Positions 33,188 to 41,883 of a DNA stretch of 64,000 nucleotides are shown one piece after another. A program made the translations under genes and the position numbers. This stretch comes from Mycolicibacterium setense. GTDB taxonomy: Bacteria > Actinomycetota > Actinomycetes > Mycobacteriales > Mycobacteriaceae. The notes under the pieces were generated by a model, which was not told the origin of the DNA, made no database searches, and was given only the letters and a program-made list of their open reading frames with translations. The stretch lies in the NCBI RefSeq assembly GCF_000805385.1, contig NZ_JTJW01000010.1, positions 847,021 to 911,020 on the forward strand, in the 5' to 3' direction. The first letter of the stretch is position 1. Every line of letters starts with the position of its first letter.

Positions 33188-33229
33188 TTTCGCACGGATC
33201 GCCTTTCGCACGGATCGCGCTTCGCACGG
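33188..33229. repeat. 16-bp direct repeat, two and a half copies
   Basis: TTTCGCACGGATCGC(C/G) occurs at 33188-33203 and 33204-33219, and its first ten bases recur with one change at 33220-33229. The surrounding 168-bp gap (33176-33343) between the convergent methyltransferase and dnaX genes holds nothing else recognisable. Confidence 0.6.
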
Positions 33230-33343
33230 CGGAGTGGGCGAGTATCGGGCGTGTCGTGCGGGAGAACGACATATGGACGAGCCCGCATCGGTATCCGCCC
33301 GAAAATTCTGGGCAGGCGTGACAGCAGTGACGGCGCGTAACCG

Positions 33344-35398
33344 CTAGCTCTCGATCTTGCGGGCGCCCAGTTCCGTCTGCAGCAGCTCGAGGGCGACCTC
33401 TTCTGGATCGCGACGCGGGCCGGCCTCGGTCTGCGAAGCCTCGGCGAGCATCTCTTCCTCCTCGTCCTCCGGGGACGGCGGCGGCTCGGGGTCGGGCACC
33501 GGATCGGGTTCGGGAATGACACGGCCAGGCCGGGTCGGCACCCGTGGCGGAGGCTTGGCCGCGCGCGGCGGGGGTGGCGGCGCCGCCTCCGCGGTGCCGA
33601 CCTCACACCGGATCTGCCAGTCCACCCCGAGCGCATCCTTCAACGCATCCCGGATCACGTCGGCATTGCGGGACTCGGTCAGCCGCTTGGCCAGCGGTGG
33701 CGATTCATGGGACAGCACAAGAGTTTTGTCCTCGACCGCCCGCACGATCGCCCCCGACAACATGACTTCGGTGGTACGGCTGCGGTCACGCACCTTCTCG
33801 CGCACCGTCGTCCACATCGAACGCACCGCGGCAGCGTTGGGCTCGCCCCCGGGGGCAACCGTTGCGTGCACCGGTTCGGGCTCGGGTTCCGGAGCAGGCT
33901 CAGGTTCGAAGTCAGGCTCCGGCGGCAGGGGCGCGGGCTCGGATTCGGAAGCAGGTGGTGGCGGCGGGGGCGGAGCCGCGACCGGTTCGGAGGCAGGCGC
34001 CGGTGGCGGCGCAGCTTGCGGTGCGGGTTCAGGTGCCGGTTGAGGCGCGGGAGCAGCCGGGGGTGCGGACGCAGGTGCGGGGGTGGCTGCGGGTGCGGGT
34101 GCGGACGCAGGTGCGGGTGCGGCCGCCGGGGCCTCGGCGGAAGGAGCAGCGGCCTGGCTGCGACGAACAAACGTCTTGGCCGGCTCGGCGGACCCGGCAG
34201 CCGATGCTGCGGCCTCACCGGCCGGGATCGACAGGTCCAGCCGGGTCTCGATACGTTCGATGCGCTGCAACAGCGCCGATTCGGTGTCATGCGCGGAGGG
34301 CAACAGCAGCCGGGCACACACCACTTCCAGCAGCAGCCGCGGTGCCGTGGCGCCACGCATCTCGCCGAGGCCGGCGTGCACCACCTCGGCAAAGCGGGTC
34401 AAGGTGGCCGCGCCCAACTTGGCGGCCTGCTCACGCATCCGTTCCAGCACATCGGCCGGCGCGTCCACGACACCGCGGGTGACCGCGTCGGGCACGGCCT
34501 GCAGCACGATCAGGTCGCGGAAGCGCTCCAGCAGATCGGTAGCGAACCGGCGCGGATCGTGACCCGCGTCGATCACCGCCTCCACGGCACCGAACAGCGC
34601 GGCCGCATCCCCGGCTGCCAACGCTTCGACCGCATCGTCGATCAGCGCCATGTCGGTGGCACCGAGGAGTGCGAGCGCCCGCTGGTAGGTGATGTGGTTG
34701 CCGTCGGCACCCTGCTCGGACCCGGCCAGCAGCTGATCGAGCACCGAGAGCGTGTCACGGGGTGAACCGCCGCCGGCCCGGATGACCAGCGGGTACACCG
34801 CATCGTCGACGTTGACGTTCTCGTCGGCGCAGATGCGCTCGAGCAGCGGCCGCATGGTGCGCGGGGCCAGCAGGCGGAACGGGTAGTGATGCGTGCGCGA
34901 CCGGATGGTCGGCAGCACCTTCTCCGGTTCGGTGGTGGCGAATACGAAGATCAGGTGCTCGGGCGGCTCTTCGACGATCTTGAGCAGCGCGTTGAAACCG
35001 GCGGTGGTGACCATGTGCGCTTCATCGATGATGAAGATCCGGTACCGCGACTGCGCGGGGGTGAAGAACGCGCGATCCCGCAGTTCGCGGGTGTCGTCGA
35101 CGCCACCGTGGCTGGCTGCGTCGAGTTCGGTGACGTCAAGATTGCCCGGACCGTTAGGCGCCAGTGCGACGCACGAATCACACACCCCGCAGGGTGTGGG
35201 CGTGGGGCCCTGTTCACAGTTGAGTGAGCGGGCCAGGATGCGCGCCGAGGACGTCTTACCGCAGCCGCGCGGCCCGGAGAACAAATAGGCGTGGTTGATC
35301 CGGCCCGCGGTCAGCGCGGTAGATAGCGGCTCGGTGACATGTTCCTGGCCAACGACTTCCGCGAAGGTTGCCGGCCGGTATTTGCGGTAAAGAGCCAC
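33344..35398 (-). CDS. dnaX: DNA polymerase III subunits gamma/tau
   Basis: 684 residues. The clamp-loader ATPase has Walker A GPRGCGKT (42-49), a four-Cys zinc module (Cys61, 70, 73, 76), Walker B IIDEAH and SRC-like TIRSRTHHYPF. Domain III follows to about residue 370. A Pro/Ala/Glu-rich linker spans about 400-520, and the C-terminal tau-like domain (MWTTVREKVRDRSRTTEVML) ends in an acidic Pro-rich tail. It loads the sliding clamp. The start is the GTG at 35398, with TAGCCT 6 nt upstream (leaderless). No clear programmed frameshift site was noticed, though not examined exhaustively. Confidence 0.95.
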   Translation of the reverse strand: MALYRKYRPATFAEVVGQEHVTEPLSTALTAGRINHAYLFSGPRGCGKTSSARILARSLNCEQGPTPTPCGVCDSCVALAPNGPGNLDVTELDAASHGGVDDTRELRDRAFFTPAQSRYRIFIIDEAHMVTTAGFNALLKIVEEPPEHLIFVFATTEPEKVLPTIRSRTHHYPFRLLAPRTMRPLLERICADENVNVDDAVYPLVIRAGGGSPRDTLSVLDQLLAGSEQGADGNHITYQRALALLGATDMALIDDAVEALAAGDAAALFGAVEAVIDAGHDPRRFATDLLERFRDLIVLQAVPDAVTRGVVDAPADVLERMREQAAKLGAATLTRFAEVVHAGLGEMRGATAPRLLLEVVCARLLLPSAHDTESALLQRIERIETRLDLSIPAGEAAASAAGSAEPAKTFVRRSQAAAPSAEAPAAAPAPASAPAPAATPAPASAPPAAPAPQPAPEPAPQAAPPPAPASEPVAAPPPPPPPASESEPAPLPPEPDFEPEPAPEPEPEPVHATVAPGGEPNAAAVRSMWTTVREKVRDRSRTTEVMLSGAIVRAVEDKTLVLSHESPPLAKRLTESRNADVIRDALKDALGVDWQIRCEVGTAEAAPPPPPRAAKPPPRVPTRPGRVIPEPDPVPDPEPPPSPEDEEEEMLAEASQTEAGPRRDPEEVALELLQTELGARKIES

Positions 35399-35424
35399 GG
35401 GAGAAGGCTACCTACCGATCCCGA

Positions 35425-36708
35425 CTAGTCGTCCAGCAGTGACTCGGTGGCCGCCAGCAGGGCGCAGGTGGCCAGGCCGTCGATCGCCTCACGCACATCG
35501 GGCAGCGCCGGGAAGGTCGGCGCGATGCGGATGTTCTTGTCCTCGGGATCCTTGCGGTACGGGAAGGCCGAACCCGCCTCGGTGACCGCGATCCCGGCAT
35601 CCTTGGCCAGTGCGACAGTGCGCTTGGCGGTGCCGGGCCACACGTCCAGACTCACGAAGTAGCCACCCTTGGGGTCGGTCCACGACGCGATCTTCGACTC
35701 ACCCAGCCGCTCCTCGAGGATCTCGGCGACCAGGGCGAATTTGGGGGCGATCAACTGCCGGTGCCGCTGCATCTGCAGCCGCACCCCGTCGGCGTCGCCG
35801 AAGAACCGACTGTGCCGCAGCTGGTTGACCTTGTCCGGCCCGATGGTCTTCTTGCCCGCGTGCTGCAGGTACCAGGCGATGTTGCCCAACGAGCCGCCGA
35901 GGAAACTCACACCCGCACCCGCGAAGGTGATCTTGGAGGTCGAGGCGAACACCAGCGGCCGGTTGGGGTTACCGGCCGCCTCGGCCAGGCCCAGCACGTC
36001 GACCTGACGGATGAACTCGTCGGTCAACGTGTGAACCGCGTAGGCGTTGTCCCACATCAGCCTGAAATCGCTTGCCGCCGTGCGCATTTGGACGAGACGG
36101 CGGACGACCTCCCAGGAGAAGGTGACCCCGGTCGGGTTTCCGTACACCGGAACGCACCACATGCCCTTGATCGCCGGGTCCGCTGCGACGAGTTCCTCGA
36201 TCAGGTCGACGTCGGGGCCGTCCTCGCGCATCGGTACCGCGATCATCTCGATGCCCAGGGATTCGGTGATCGCGAAATGCCGGTCATAGCCGGGCGAGGG
36301 GCACAAGAACTTCACCTTCGCCTCTTGGACCCAGGGCCTGGGCGAATCCACCCCGCCGTGCAACAGCGAGAACACGATGCTGTCGTGCATCATCTCCAGG
36401 CTCGCGTTGTTGCCGGCGATGAGGTTCTGCACCGGGATGCCCAGCAGCTCGCCGAAGATCTCCCGCAGTTCGGGCAGACCGTGCAGGCCGCCGTAGTTGC
36501 GGGTGTCGGTGCCTTCGCGGTCGCGGTAGGAGTCTTTCTCCGAACCGGGCAGGCTCAGCAGCGCATTGGACAGATCCAACTGCTCGGGCGCCGGCTTGCC
36601 ACGGGTCAGATCCAGGTTCAGCTTCTTGGCCTGCAGCTCTGCGTAGTTGCGCTGTTGGGCTTCGTGCTGCGCGAGCAGATCGTCGCGGCCGAGAGACTGG
36701 AACGACAC
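35425..36708 (-). CDS. aspB: Aspartate aminotransferase (Rv3722c/AspB-like, type Ic)
   Basis: 427 residues of the fold type I PLP family, subgroup Ic. AGNNASLEMMHD starts the cofactor pocket, VYGNPTGVTFS precedes the DNAYAVH Asp/Tyr contacts, and FASTSKITFAGAG holds the PLP lysine. M. tuberculosis Rv3722c was shown to be the main aspartate aminotransferase. The GTG at 36708 has GAAAGG upstream. It lies just downstream of ffs on the same strand. The start of dnaX is 26 nt from its stop. Confidence 0.9.
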   Translation of the reverse strand: MSFQSLGRDDLLAQHEAQQRNYAELQAKKLNLDLTRGKPAPEQLDLSNALLSLPGSEKDSYRDREGTDTRNYGGLHGLPELREIFGELLGIPVQNLIAGNNASLEMMHDSIVFSLLHGGVDSPRPWVQEAKVKFLCPSPGYDRHFAITESLGIEMIAVPMREDGPDVDLIEELVAADPAIKGMWCVPVYGNPTGVTFSWEVVRRLVQMRTAASDFRLMWDNAYAVHTLTDEFIRQVDVLGLAEAAGNPNRPLVFASTSKITFAGAGVSFLGGSLGNIAWYLQHAGKKTIGPDKVNQLRHSRFFGDADGVRLQMQRHRQLIAPKFALVAEILEERLGESKIASWTDPKGGYFVSLDVWPGTAKRTVALAKDAGIAVTEAGSAFPYRKDPEDKNIRIAPTFPALPDVREAIDGLATCALLAATESLLDD

Positions 36709-36748
36709 CGCGCGCCTTTCACAGATGCTGAATGAGCTGGAATGTAAG

Positions 36749-36836
36749 GGGACCCCGCGCACCCGCCAGAGCCCATTGACCCTTGCTGCCTTCCGGCCCT
36801 GGGGGAGTTCACAGGATGGACGCCGCGCGGGGTCCA
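36749..36836 (-). ncRNA. ffs: Small signal recognition particle RNA (4.5S)
   Basis: On the minus strand a long hairpin has closing arms GGACCCCGCGCGG and its complement, and the conserved symmetric loop and tip segment GGCCGGAAGGCAGCAAGGGT. This is the binding site for the Ffh M domain. Ends are estimated from the pairing of the terminal arms. TATTAC upstream on the same strand could be the -10. Confidence 0.9.
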
Positions 36837-36895
36837 ACGTGAGTGTAATACCCGCCCCCGTCCCCGGCGTTTACGGGACTGGTTCAGGCGTCGGC

Positions 36896-36901
36896 TACGA
36901 T
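36896..36901 (+). promoter_or_regulatory. -10 element (TACGAT) of tRNA-Ser
   Basis: TACGAT ends 7 nt before the first base of the mature tRNA sequence. This gives transcription starting close to the tRNA 5' end. Confidence 0.4.
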
Positions 36902-36908
36902 TGCCGAC

Positions 36909-36994
36909 GGAGGATTCGCCTAGTGGCCTATGGCGCTCGCCTGGAACGCGGGTTGGGTTAACAGCCCTCAGGGGTTCAAATCCCCTATCCTCCG
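36909..36994 (+). tRNA. tRNA-Ser (anticodon GGA)
   Basis: An 86-nt class II tRNA. The acceptor arm GGAGGAT pairs with ATCCTCC, the anticodon loop is CTGGAAC with anticodon GGA, a long variable arm follows, and the T arm has GGTTCAAATCC. The discriminator base is G, as required for serine. The 3' CCA is not encoded. Confidence 0.93.
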
Positions 36995-37003
36995 CGCTCG
37001 GGT

Positions 37004-37052
37004 CCGGGGTGCGACCTGCTGAATCAACCCTGATCAGCGGTTCGCACCCCGG
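37004..37052 (+). terminator. Hairpin after tRNA-Ser
   Basis: CCGGGGTGCGA (37004-37014) pairs with TCGCACCCCGG (37042-37052). The stem is perfect over 11 bp, with no U-run. It lies between the tRNA and lucA genes. Confidence 0.6.
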
Positions 37053-37076
37053 CCCAATTAAGTACCGAGGAGGAGT

Positions 37077-37844
37077 ATGGGCCGCACCGTCGCGGTGATT
37101 TGGCACGTGTCGTTTTCGATCGTGGCCGCCGGCCTGTTCTTCTTTTTCATCCTTCCGCGCTGGCCGGAACTCGTGGGCCAGACCTCCCCGACGCTCGGGC
37201 TGATCCTGCGCATCGTCACCGGTGTGCTGATCGGTGTCGCGGCCCTGCCGGTGGTGTTCACCCTGCAGCGCACCAAGCGTCCCGAGCTGTCCACCCCGGA
37301 GCTGGCGCTGCGGTTGCGGACCGCCTCGATCTCCCTGCATGTGGTGGCGGCCGTGCTGATCGTCGGCACCGCGGTCTCCGAGATCTGGCTGTCACTGGAC
37401 AACTTCGGTCCGTGGCTGTTCGGCATCTACGGCGCCGCCGCCGCGATCGCACTGCTCGGCATTTTCGCCTTCTACCTGGCCTTTGTCGCCGAACTGCCGC
37501 CCCCGCCGCCGAAGCCGCTCAAGCCTCGCGAGAAGGCTGAGCGTCGCGGACGCAAGAAGAAGGCCGCCGGGGCGGAGGGGACCGAACCGACGGACGAGGC
37601 TGCCGACGAGGAGACCTCGGTCGACGAGAACGACAAGACCGAAGCCGAAGCCGAATCGGACGCCGAGGCCGAGGCTGAATCCGGCGCCGACGAGACCGTC
37701 GCCGACGAAGCCGAGGACCAAACCGAAGCCGAGGCCGCCGAATCTGACGAGGGCAAGTCGCTGCGCAACCGGCGCCCGTCGAGCAAGAGCGGCATCTTGC
37801 GGCGCGGCCGGCGTTCACGCGGCGAAGTCAGCACCGAAGACTGA
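37077..37844 (+). CDS. lucA: LucA-like membrane protein (Rv3723-type)
   Basis: 255 residues. About four membrane segments (5-25, 38-60, 85-105, 115-140) are followed by a cytoplasmic tail. The tail has a basic stretch (REKAERRGRKKKAAG) and then a long acidic region of E-A-D/E-S repeats (about 165-230), ending in basic residues. Rv3723 of M. tuberculosis, LucA, lies in the same place next to tRNA-Ser and coordinates Mce1 and Mce4 lipid import. Identification rests on size, layout and synteny. AGGAGGAG precedes the ATG. Confidence 0.8.
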   Translation: MGRTVAVIWHVSFSIVAAGLFFFFILPRWPELVGQTSPTLGLILRIVTGVLIGVAALPVVFTLQRTKRPELSTPELALRLRTASISLHVVAAVLIVGTAVSEIWLSLDNFGPWLFGIYGAAAAIALLGIFAFYLAFVAELPPPPPKPLKPREKAERRGRKKKAAGAEGTEPTDEAADEETSVDENDKTEAEAESDAEAEAESGADETVADEAEDQTEAEAAESDEGKSLRNRRPSSKSGILRRGRRSRGEVSTED

Positions 37845-37894
37845 CGGACGCCAACCGCGTCGACATCGGGTATTTATCCAGCCAAGATGGGTAC

Positions 37895-38917
37895 ATGAGC
37901 AAAGTGAGCTCACATCCGTTCAGAACCATCCTCGCGGCGGCACTGACCGCTGCGGCTGCCGTCGTCGTCCCCACAGCGCCGGCCGTCGCCGCGCCCGGTG
38001 ACCCGGAGACGGTGGCCGCCCAGGTCGAGCCCTCGGTGGCGCGGATCGACACCGTGGTCGACTACCAGCAGGCCTACGGCATCGGCACCGGCACCGTGCT
38101 GTCTCCCAGCGGTGAGGTGCTCACCAACTACCACGTCGTACAGGGCGCCAACACGATCAGCGCCACGGTCGGCGGCCAGCGCTATTCCGCCGAACTGGTC
38201 GGCTACGACCGGCAGAACGACATCGCCGTGCTGCAGCTGCACGGCGCGGCCGGGCTGCCTCCGGCACCGATCGGCGATTCGGGCGCGCTGGCACCCGGCC
38301 ATGCCGTCGTCGCGCTCGGTAATGCCGGCGGCAGCGGCTCTCCCCTGACCCACGAGGTCGGCACCATCAGCGCGTTCAACCGGACCGTCAACGCCGAGGA
38401 CGAGCTGACCGGCACCAGCGATGAGATCAACGGACTGTTCGAGTTCGCGGCACCGGTACGCGCGGGCGATTCCGGCGGTCCGGTGGTCAACAATGCGGGC
38501 CAGGTTGTCGGTATGACGACGGCCGCGTCGGTGAACTTCCGAATGGGCCCAGGCGGCAAGGGATTCGCGATCCCGATCAACAACGCGATGGCCATCGCCG
38601 GGCAGATCCGCGCCCGTACCCCGTCGGCCACGGTGCACATCGGACCGCCGACCATGCTCGGCGTCGGAGTGCGTACCGCGCAGCGCCAGAGCGGTGGCGT
38701 GATCGTCCAGGACGTCATCCCCGGCGGGCCCGCAGAGGCGGCCGGCCTGATCCCGGGAGATCTGCTCACCAGCATCGACGACACCCGGCTGGATTCGGCC
38801 CGGACCCTGACTTTGGTTCTGGATCAGCATTATCCGGGCGATGTCATCGGCCTGACCTGGCTGGACCAGGCCGGTCAGCAGCGCACCGGCAAGGCCACGC
38901 TGGCCGCCGGGCCGTAA
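37895..38917 (+). CDS. Secreted trypsin-like serine protease with PDZ domain (PepA/HtrA type)
   Basis: 340 residues. A signal peptide (about 1-33, ending PAVAA) precedes a trypsin-like domain with His80 (TNYHVV), Asp109 (RQNDIAVL) and Ser193 (AGDSGGP). A C-terminal PDZ domain (about 245-335: GVIVQDVIPGGPAEAAGLIPGD) follows. It resembles M. tuberculosis PepA (Rv0125). It would act in the periplasm-like space. The next gene starts 3 nt after its stop, suggesting co-transcription. Confidence 0.88.
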   Translation: MSKVSSHPFRTILAAALTAAAAVVVPTAPAVAAPGDPETVAAQVEPSVARIDTVVDYQQAYGIGTGTVLSPSGEVLTNYHVVQGANTISATVGGQRYSAELVGYDRQNDIAVLQLHGAAGLPPAPIGDSGALAPGHAVVALGNAGGSGSPLTHEVGTISAFNRTVNAEDELTGTSDEINGLFEFAAPVRAGDSGGPVVNNAGQVVGMTTAASVNFRMGPGGKGFAIPINNAMAIAGQIRARTPSATVHIGPPTMLGVGVRTAQRQSGGVIVQDVIPGGPAEAAGLIPGDLLTSIDDTRLDSARTLTLVLDQHYPGDVIGLTWLDQAGQQRTGKATLAAGP

Positions 38918-38920
38918 TCC

Positions 38921-40456
38921 GTGGTCACGCTGGACCGCCTGATCAACGTCCTGGGCGGCTACGGGGTGCGGCTACGCACCCCCGCGCATGGGCTCCGTCA
39001 GGCCGCACGCGCCACCGAGCTACGCAGCGTCGTGATGCACGAACCTGGCCAGGTCATCGGTGACGTCCTGCTGGCCGTCGGGGCCGGCTCGGTCGCCGAA
39101 GCCGTGCGGTGGGCCGCGGCCGCGCGCGCAGTGGTGGTGCTGGTCCGTGGCCCAGACCTTCCCGACGATGACGAACCGGTGATCGACGACCGCATCGCGG
39201 TGATGACCGTGGAGCCCGAAGTCTCCTGGAGCGAGTTGGCGGCGGTGGTCTACGGCGTCGTCCTCGAGGGCCGCGAGACCGAATCCGGGCGCGGCCCAAC
39301 CGATTTGTTCGCATTGGCCGACAGCCTCGCCGACGCCGTGGGCGGCTCGGTCACCATCGAGGACCGGCGCAGCGCGGTGCTGGCGTACTCGCGGCTGCAA
39401 CAGCACGCCGATCCGGCCCGCGCCGAGACGATCCTGAGCCGTGGGGCACCGGAACATCTGCGCACCCTGTTCGAGGCGCGCGGCGTGTTCCGGCACCTGG
39501 CCGAGTCCGATGAGCCGATATTCGTCGAAGGGGACGACGAGCGCGGGCTGACCGGGCGGATGGTCGTGGCCGCGCGGGCCGGCCGGGAACTGCTCGGCTC
39601 GATCTGGGTGACCTGCGCTGCCCCATTGCCCGACACACGCCGCGCCGCGCTGGCCGACGGCGCCCGGATGGTCGCACTGCACCTGCTGCGCTCCCGAGCC
39701 AGCGCCGATCTGGAACGCCAGGTGGAGTCGGAGCTCGTCATCCGTCTGCTCGAGGGCGCCGCCGACGCCACCACGGCCGCCAGCCGGCTCGGCCTGCCGC
39801 AGACCCCGCTGCGGGTGATCGCGCTGCGGGCCCAGACCCCCGACGAGCGGCATGCCGCCCTGTTGTTGGCGTTCGAGCGGGCGACCGCCGGCTTCGGCTG
39901 GTCACGTCCCGGCCGCAGCGCCCTGGCGGGCAACACCGTCTACACCGTGCTCCCCGGTGCCGAGGCCGAGGCCGCGAGCAGTTGGGTGACCGGGTTACGC
40001 GCCGCGCTGCCCGAGCGCGTGACGGTACTGGCCGGGATCAGCGGCCCTGCCACCGCCGCTGAGCTGTCACTGGCCCGCAGCGAGGCCGACGAATGTCTGG
40101 CCCTGCACGAGGTTCGGCGCGAAGGTCCGGCGCCGGTCTACGACGAGGCCTGGGACGAGATCCTGCTGCAGCGTCTGCGGATCGCCGCTCGCTCCGGCCG
40201 CGCCCCGCAGCGCGGTCCGGTCGCCGAACTGCGCGCCCACGATCAGGCGCACGGAACGCAGTACGCGGGCACGCTGCGCGCCTGGCTGGAGGCCCAGGGC
40301 GATCTGGCCGGTGCCGGACGCGCGCTCGGCGTCCACGAGAACACCGTGCGATACCGACTGCGCAAGATGACCGAGCTGACCCAGCTCGACCTGGCCGATG
40401 CGCGCAAACGGCTGGCGATGATGATCGAGCTCGCAGCGACCGAAGAATTGTCGTAA
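38921..40456 (+). CDS. PucR-family transcriptional regulator
   Basis: 511 residues. An N-terminal sensor region and a GGDEF-like middle region (LRVIALRAQTPDERHAALL) precede the C-terminal PucR helix-turn-helix (LEAQGDLAGAGRALGVHENTVRYRLRKM). The family often controls amino acid or purine degradation genes next to it. The flavin oxidase downstream is the obvious target, and a palindrome overlaps this gene's stop codon. GTG start. Confidence 0.88.
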   Translation: MVTLDRLINVLGGYGVRLRTPAHGLRQAARATELRSVVMHEPGQVIGDVLLAVGAGSVAEAVRWAAAARAVVVLVRGPDLPDDDEPVIDDRIAVMTVEPEVSWSELAAVVYGVVLEGRETESGRGPTDLFALADSLADAVGGSVTIEDRRSAVLAYSRLQQHADPARAETILSRGAPEHLRTLFEARGVFRHLAESDEPIFVEGDDERGLTGRMVVAARAGRELLGSIWVTCAAPLPDTRRAALADGARMVALHLLRSRASADLERQVESELVIRLLEGAADATTAASRLGLPQTPLRVIALRAQTPDERHAALLLAFERATAGFGWSRPGRSALAGNTVYTVLPGAEAEAASSWVTGLRAALPERVTVLAGISGPATAAELSLARSEADECLALHEVRREGPAPVYDEAWDEILLQRLRIAARSGRAPQRGPVAELRAHDQAHGTQYAGTLRAWLEAQGDLAGAGRALGVHENTVRYRLRKMTELTQLDLADARKRLAMMIELAATEELS

Positions 40457-40465
40457 CTCGACAAT
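40447..40465. promoter_or_regulatory. Perfect 7-bp inverted repeat, candidate PucR operator
   Basis: ATTGTCG-TAACT-CGACAAT is centred on the TAA of the PucR gene, 66 nt before the flavin oxidase ATG. It lacks a U-run, so an operator is more likely than a terminator. Confidence 0.45.
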
Positions 40466-40530
40466 CGTGCCCCACCTGTTTGTCGGACTGCTTCAAACCA
40501 AGAGACTCTGGTCGGGCCCACCATGGGGGC

Positions 40531-41781
40531 ATGAATGGGGTCGAGCGCATTGACGGCGGACCGCGGTCAGCGGTGGTCGTGGGTGCAGGCATTGTCGGCC
40601 TGTCCACGGCATGGTTTCTTCAGGAGCGCGGGGTCGAGGTCACCGTGGTCGACCGCCGCGGGGTGGCAGCGGGTGCCTCGTGGGGCAATGCGGGCTGGAT
40701 TTCTCCGACGCTGACCATCCCGCTCAACGATCCGGCGGTGCTGCGGTACGGCCTGCGGTCGCTGTTCGACGCGGCCGCTCCCCTGCACATCCCGCTGACC
40801 TCGGGTCCCCGACTGTTGGCGTTCCTGGCCCGGTTCGCCATGAACTGCCGGCTCTCGACGTGGACCCGCGCCGCCAAGGCCAACGTGCCCTTCAACGAGG
40901 AATGCCTCGAGGCCTACGACGTACTGACCGCCAACGGCGTATCCGTCCCCACCACCGACGGACCGATCACGGCGCTGTTCGAAACCCCGCAGCAGGCCGA
41001 ACACCTGATGACCGAACTGCGCCGGATGGCCGCCGTCGGCCAGACCGTCGAGGTCACGGGCCTGTCCGGTGCCGCGCTGCGTGAACACGTGCCGCTGGCG
41101 TCGGCGGCGATCGCCACAGGCATCAGCGTCGAGGGTCAGCGCTTCGTCGACCCGGGCCGGTTCGTGCAAGCTCTCGGCGATGCCGTCGTCGCGCGGGGTG
41201 CCAAGTTGGTCATCGGCGAGGTCACCGATGTTCGCGCCGAGGCTACGACCGTAACCGTGGATCTGGCGGACCACTCCCTGCACGCCGACACCGCGGTGGT
41301 CGCCACCGGGGCGTGGCTGTCGAAACTCGCCAAGCCGTGGGTACGGACGCCCGTGCAGGCCGGACGCGGTTACTCGTTCACCGTGCCGGTGCACCGCCCG
41401 ATCCTGGGACCCATCTACCTGCCCGACGCGCGCGTCGCCTGCACCCCGTACCAGGGCGGGCTGCGGGTGGCCGGAACCATGGAGTTCCGCTCCCCCGACG
41501 ATCCGCTGCAACCACCGAGAGTCGACGCGATCATCGCATCCGCTGCCCCACTGCTCGACGGTGTGGACTGGGACGCCCGCACCGACGTGTGGGTGGGCCC
41601 GCGTCCGGTGACCCCGGACGGGCGTCCGCTGATCGGTGAAGTGGCACAAGGGATTTACGTGGCCGGTGGTCACGGCATGTGGGGCCTGGCGCATGGCCCC
41701 GTCACCGGCCGACTGCTTGCTGAATACATCACCACCGGTAAGCAACCCGAAGTCCTACGCGAATTCAACCCGCTGCGCTGA
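40531..41781 (+). CDS. FAD-dependent D-amino-acid dehydrogenase-like oxidoreductase
   Basis: 416 residues of the DAO/DadA family. VVVGAGIVGLSTAWFL gives the FAD-binding motif, ASWGNAGWISP is typical of DadA-like proteins, and the late VGPRPVTPDGRPLIGE and GGHGMWGLAHGP complete the FAD contacts. Probable substrates are D-amino acids or imino acids. It lies downstream of the PucR regulator and is probably induced by its substrate. ATG at 40531, although an ATG also occurs 9 nt upstream. Confidence 0.85.
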   Translation: MNGVERIDGGPRSAVVVGAGIVGLSTAWFLQERGVEVTVVDRRGVAAGASWGNAGWISPTLTIPLNDPAVLRYGLRSLFDAAAPLHIPLTSGPRLLAFLARFAMNCRLSTWTRAAKANVPFNEECLEAYDVLTANGVSVPTTDGPITALFETPQQAEHLMTELRRMAAVGQTVEVTGLSGAALREHVPLASAAIATGISVEGQRFVDPGRFVQALGDAVVARGAKLVIGEVTDVRAEATTVTVDLADHSLHADTAVVATGAWLSKLAKPWVRTPVQAGRGYSFTVPVHRPILGPIYLPDARVACTPYQGGLRVAGTMEFRSPDDPLQPPRVDAIIASAAPLLDGVDWDARTDVWVGPRPVTPDGRPLIGEVAQGIYVAGGHGMWGLAHGPVTGRLLAEYITTGKQPEVLREFNPLR

Positions 41782-41794
41782 CAATTCACGACTT

Positions 41795-41854
41795 CGCCCT
41801 GACGGGCCAACAAGCCGTCAGGGGCGGCGCGTAAACCGGCCCGCCCCTGACGGC
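41795..41854 (+). terminator. Three-segment region with alternative hairpins
   Basis: Segment A (41795-41805), segment B (41814-41827) and segment C (41841-41854) are mutually complementary. B pairs perfectly over 14 bp with C, or with one bulge to A. The B-C hairpin probably ends transcription of the flavin oxidase gene. No U-run follows. The layout could also act as a conditional switch before the Gre-like gene. Confidence 0.5.
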
Positions 41855-41883
41855 ATCTCGAGCATCATCGGAAGGAGAGCACA

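Noticed and set aside
33850..34200. Tandem repeat-like region in dnaX suggesting a VNTR or coding repeat
   Set aside because: It is the Pro/Ala/Glu-rich linker of gamma/tau, with irregular units. Low complexity explains it.
37620..37760. Possible repeat array in lucA
   Set aside because: The acidic E/A/D tail has no regular unit length. Explained by a disordered tail.
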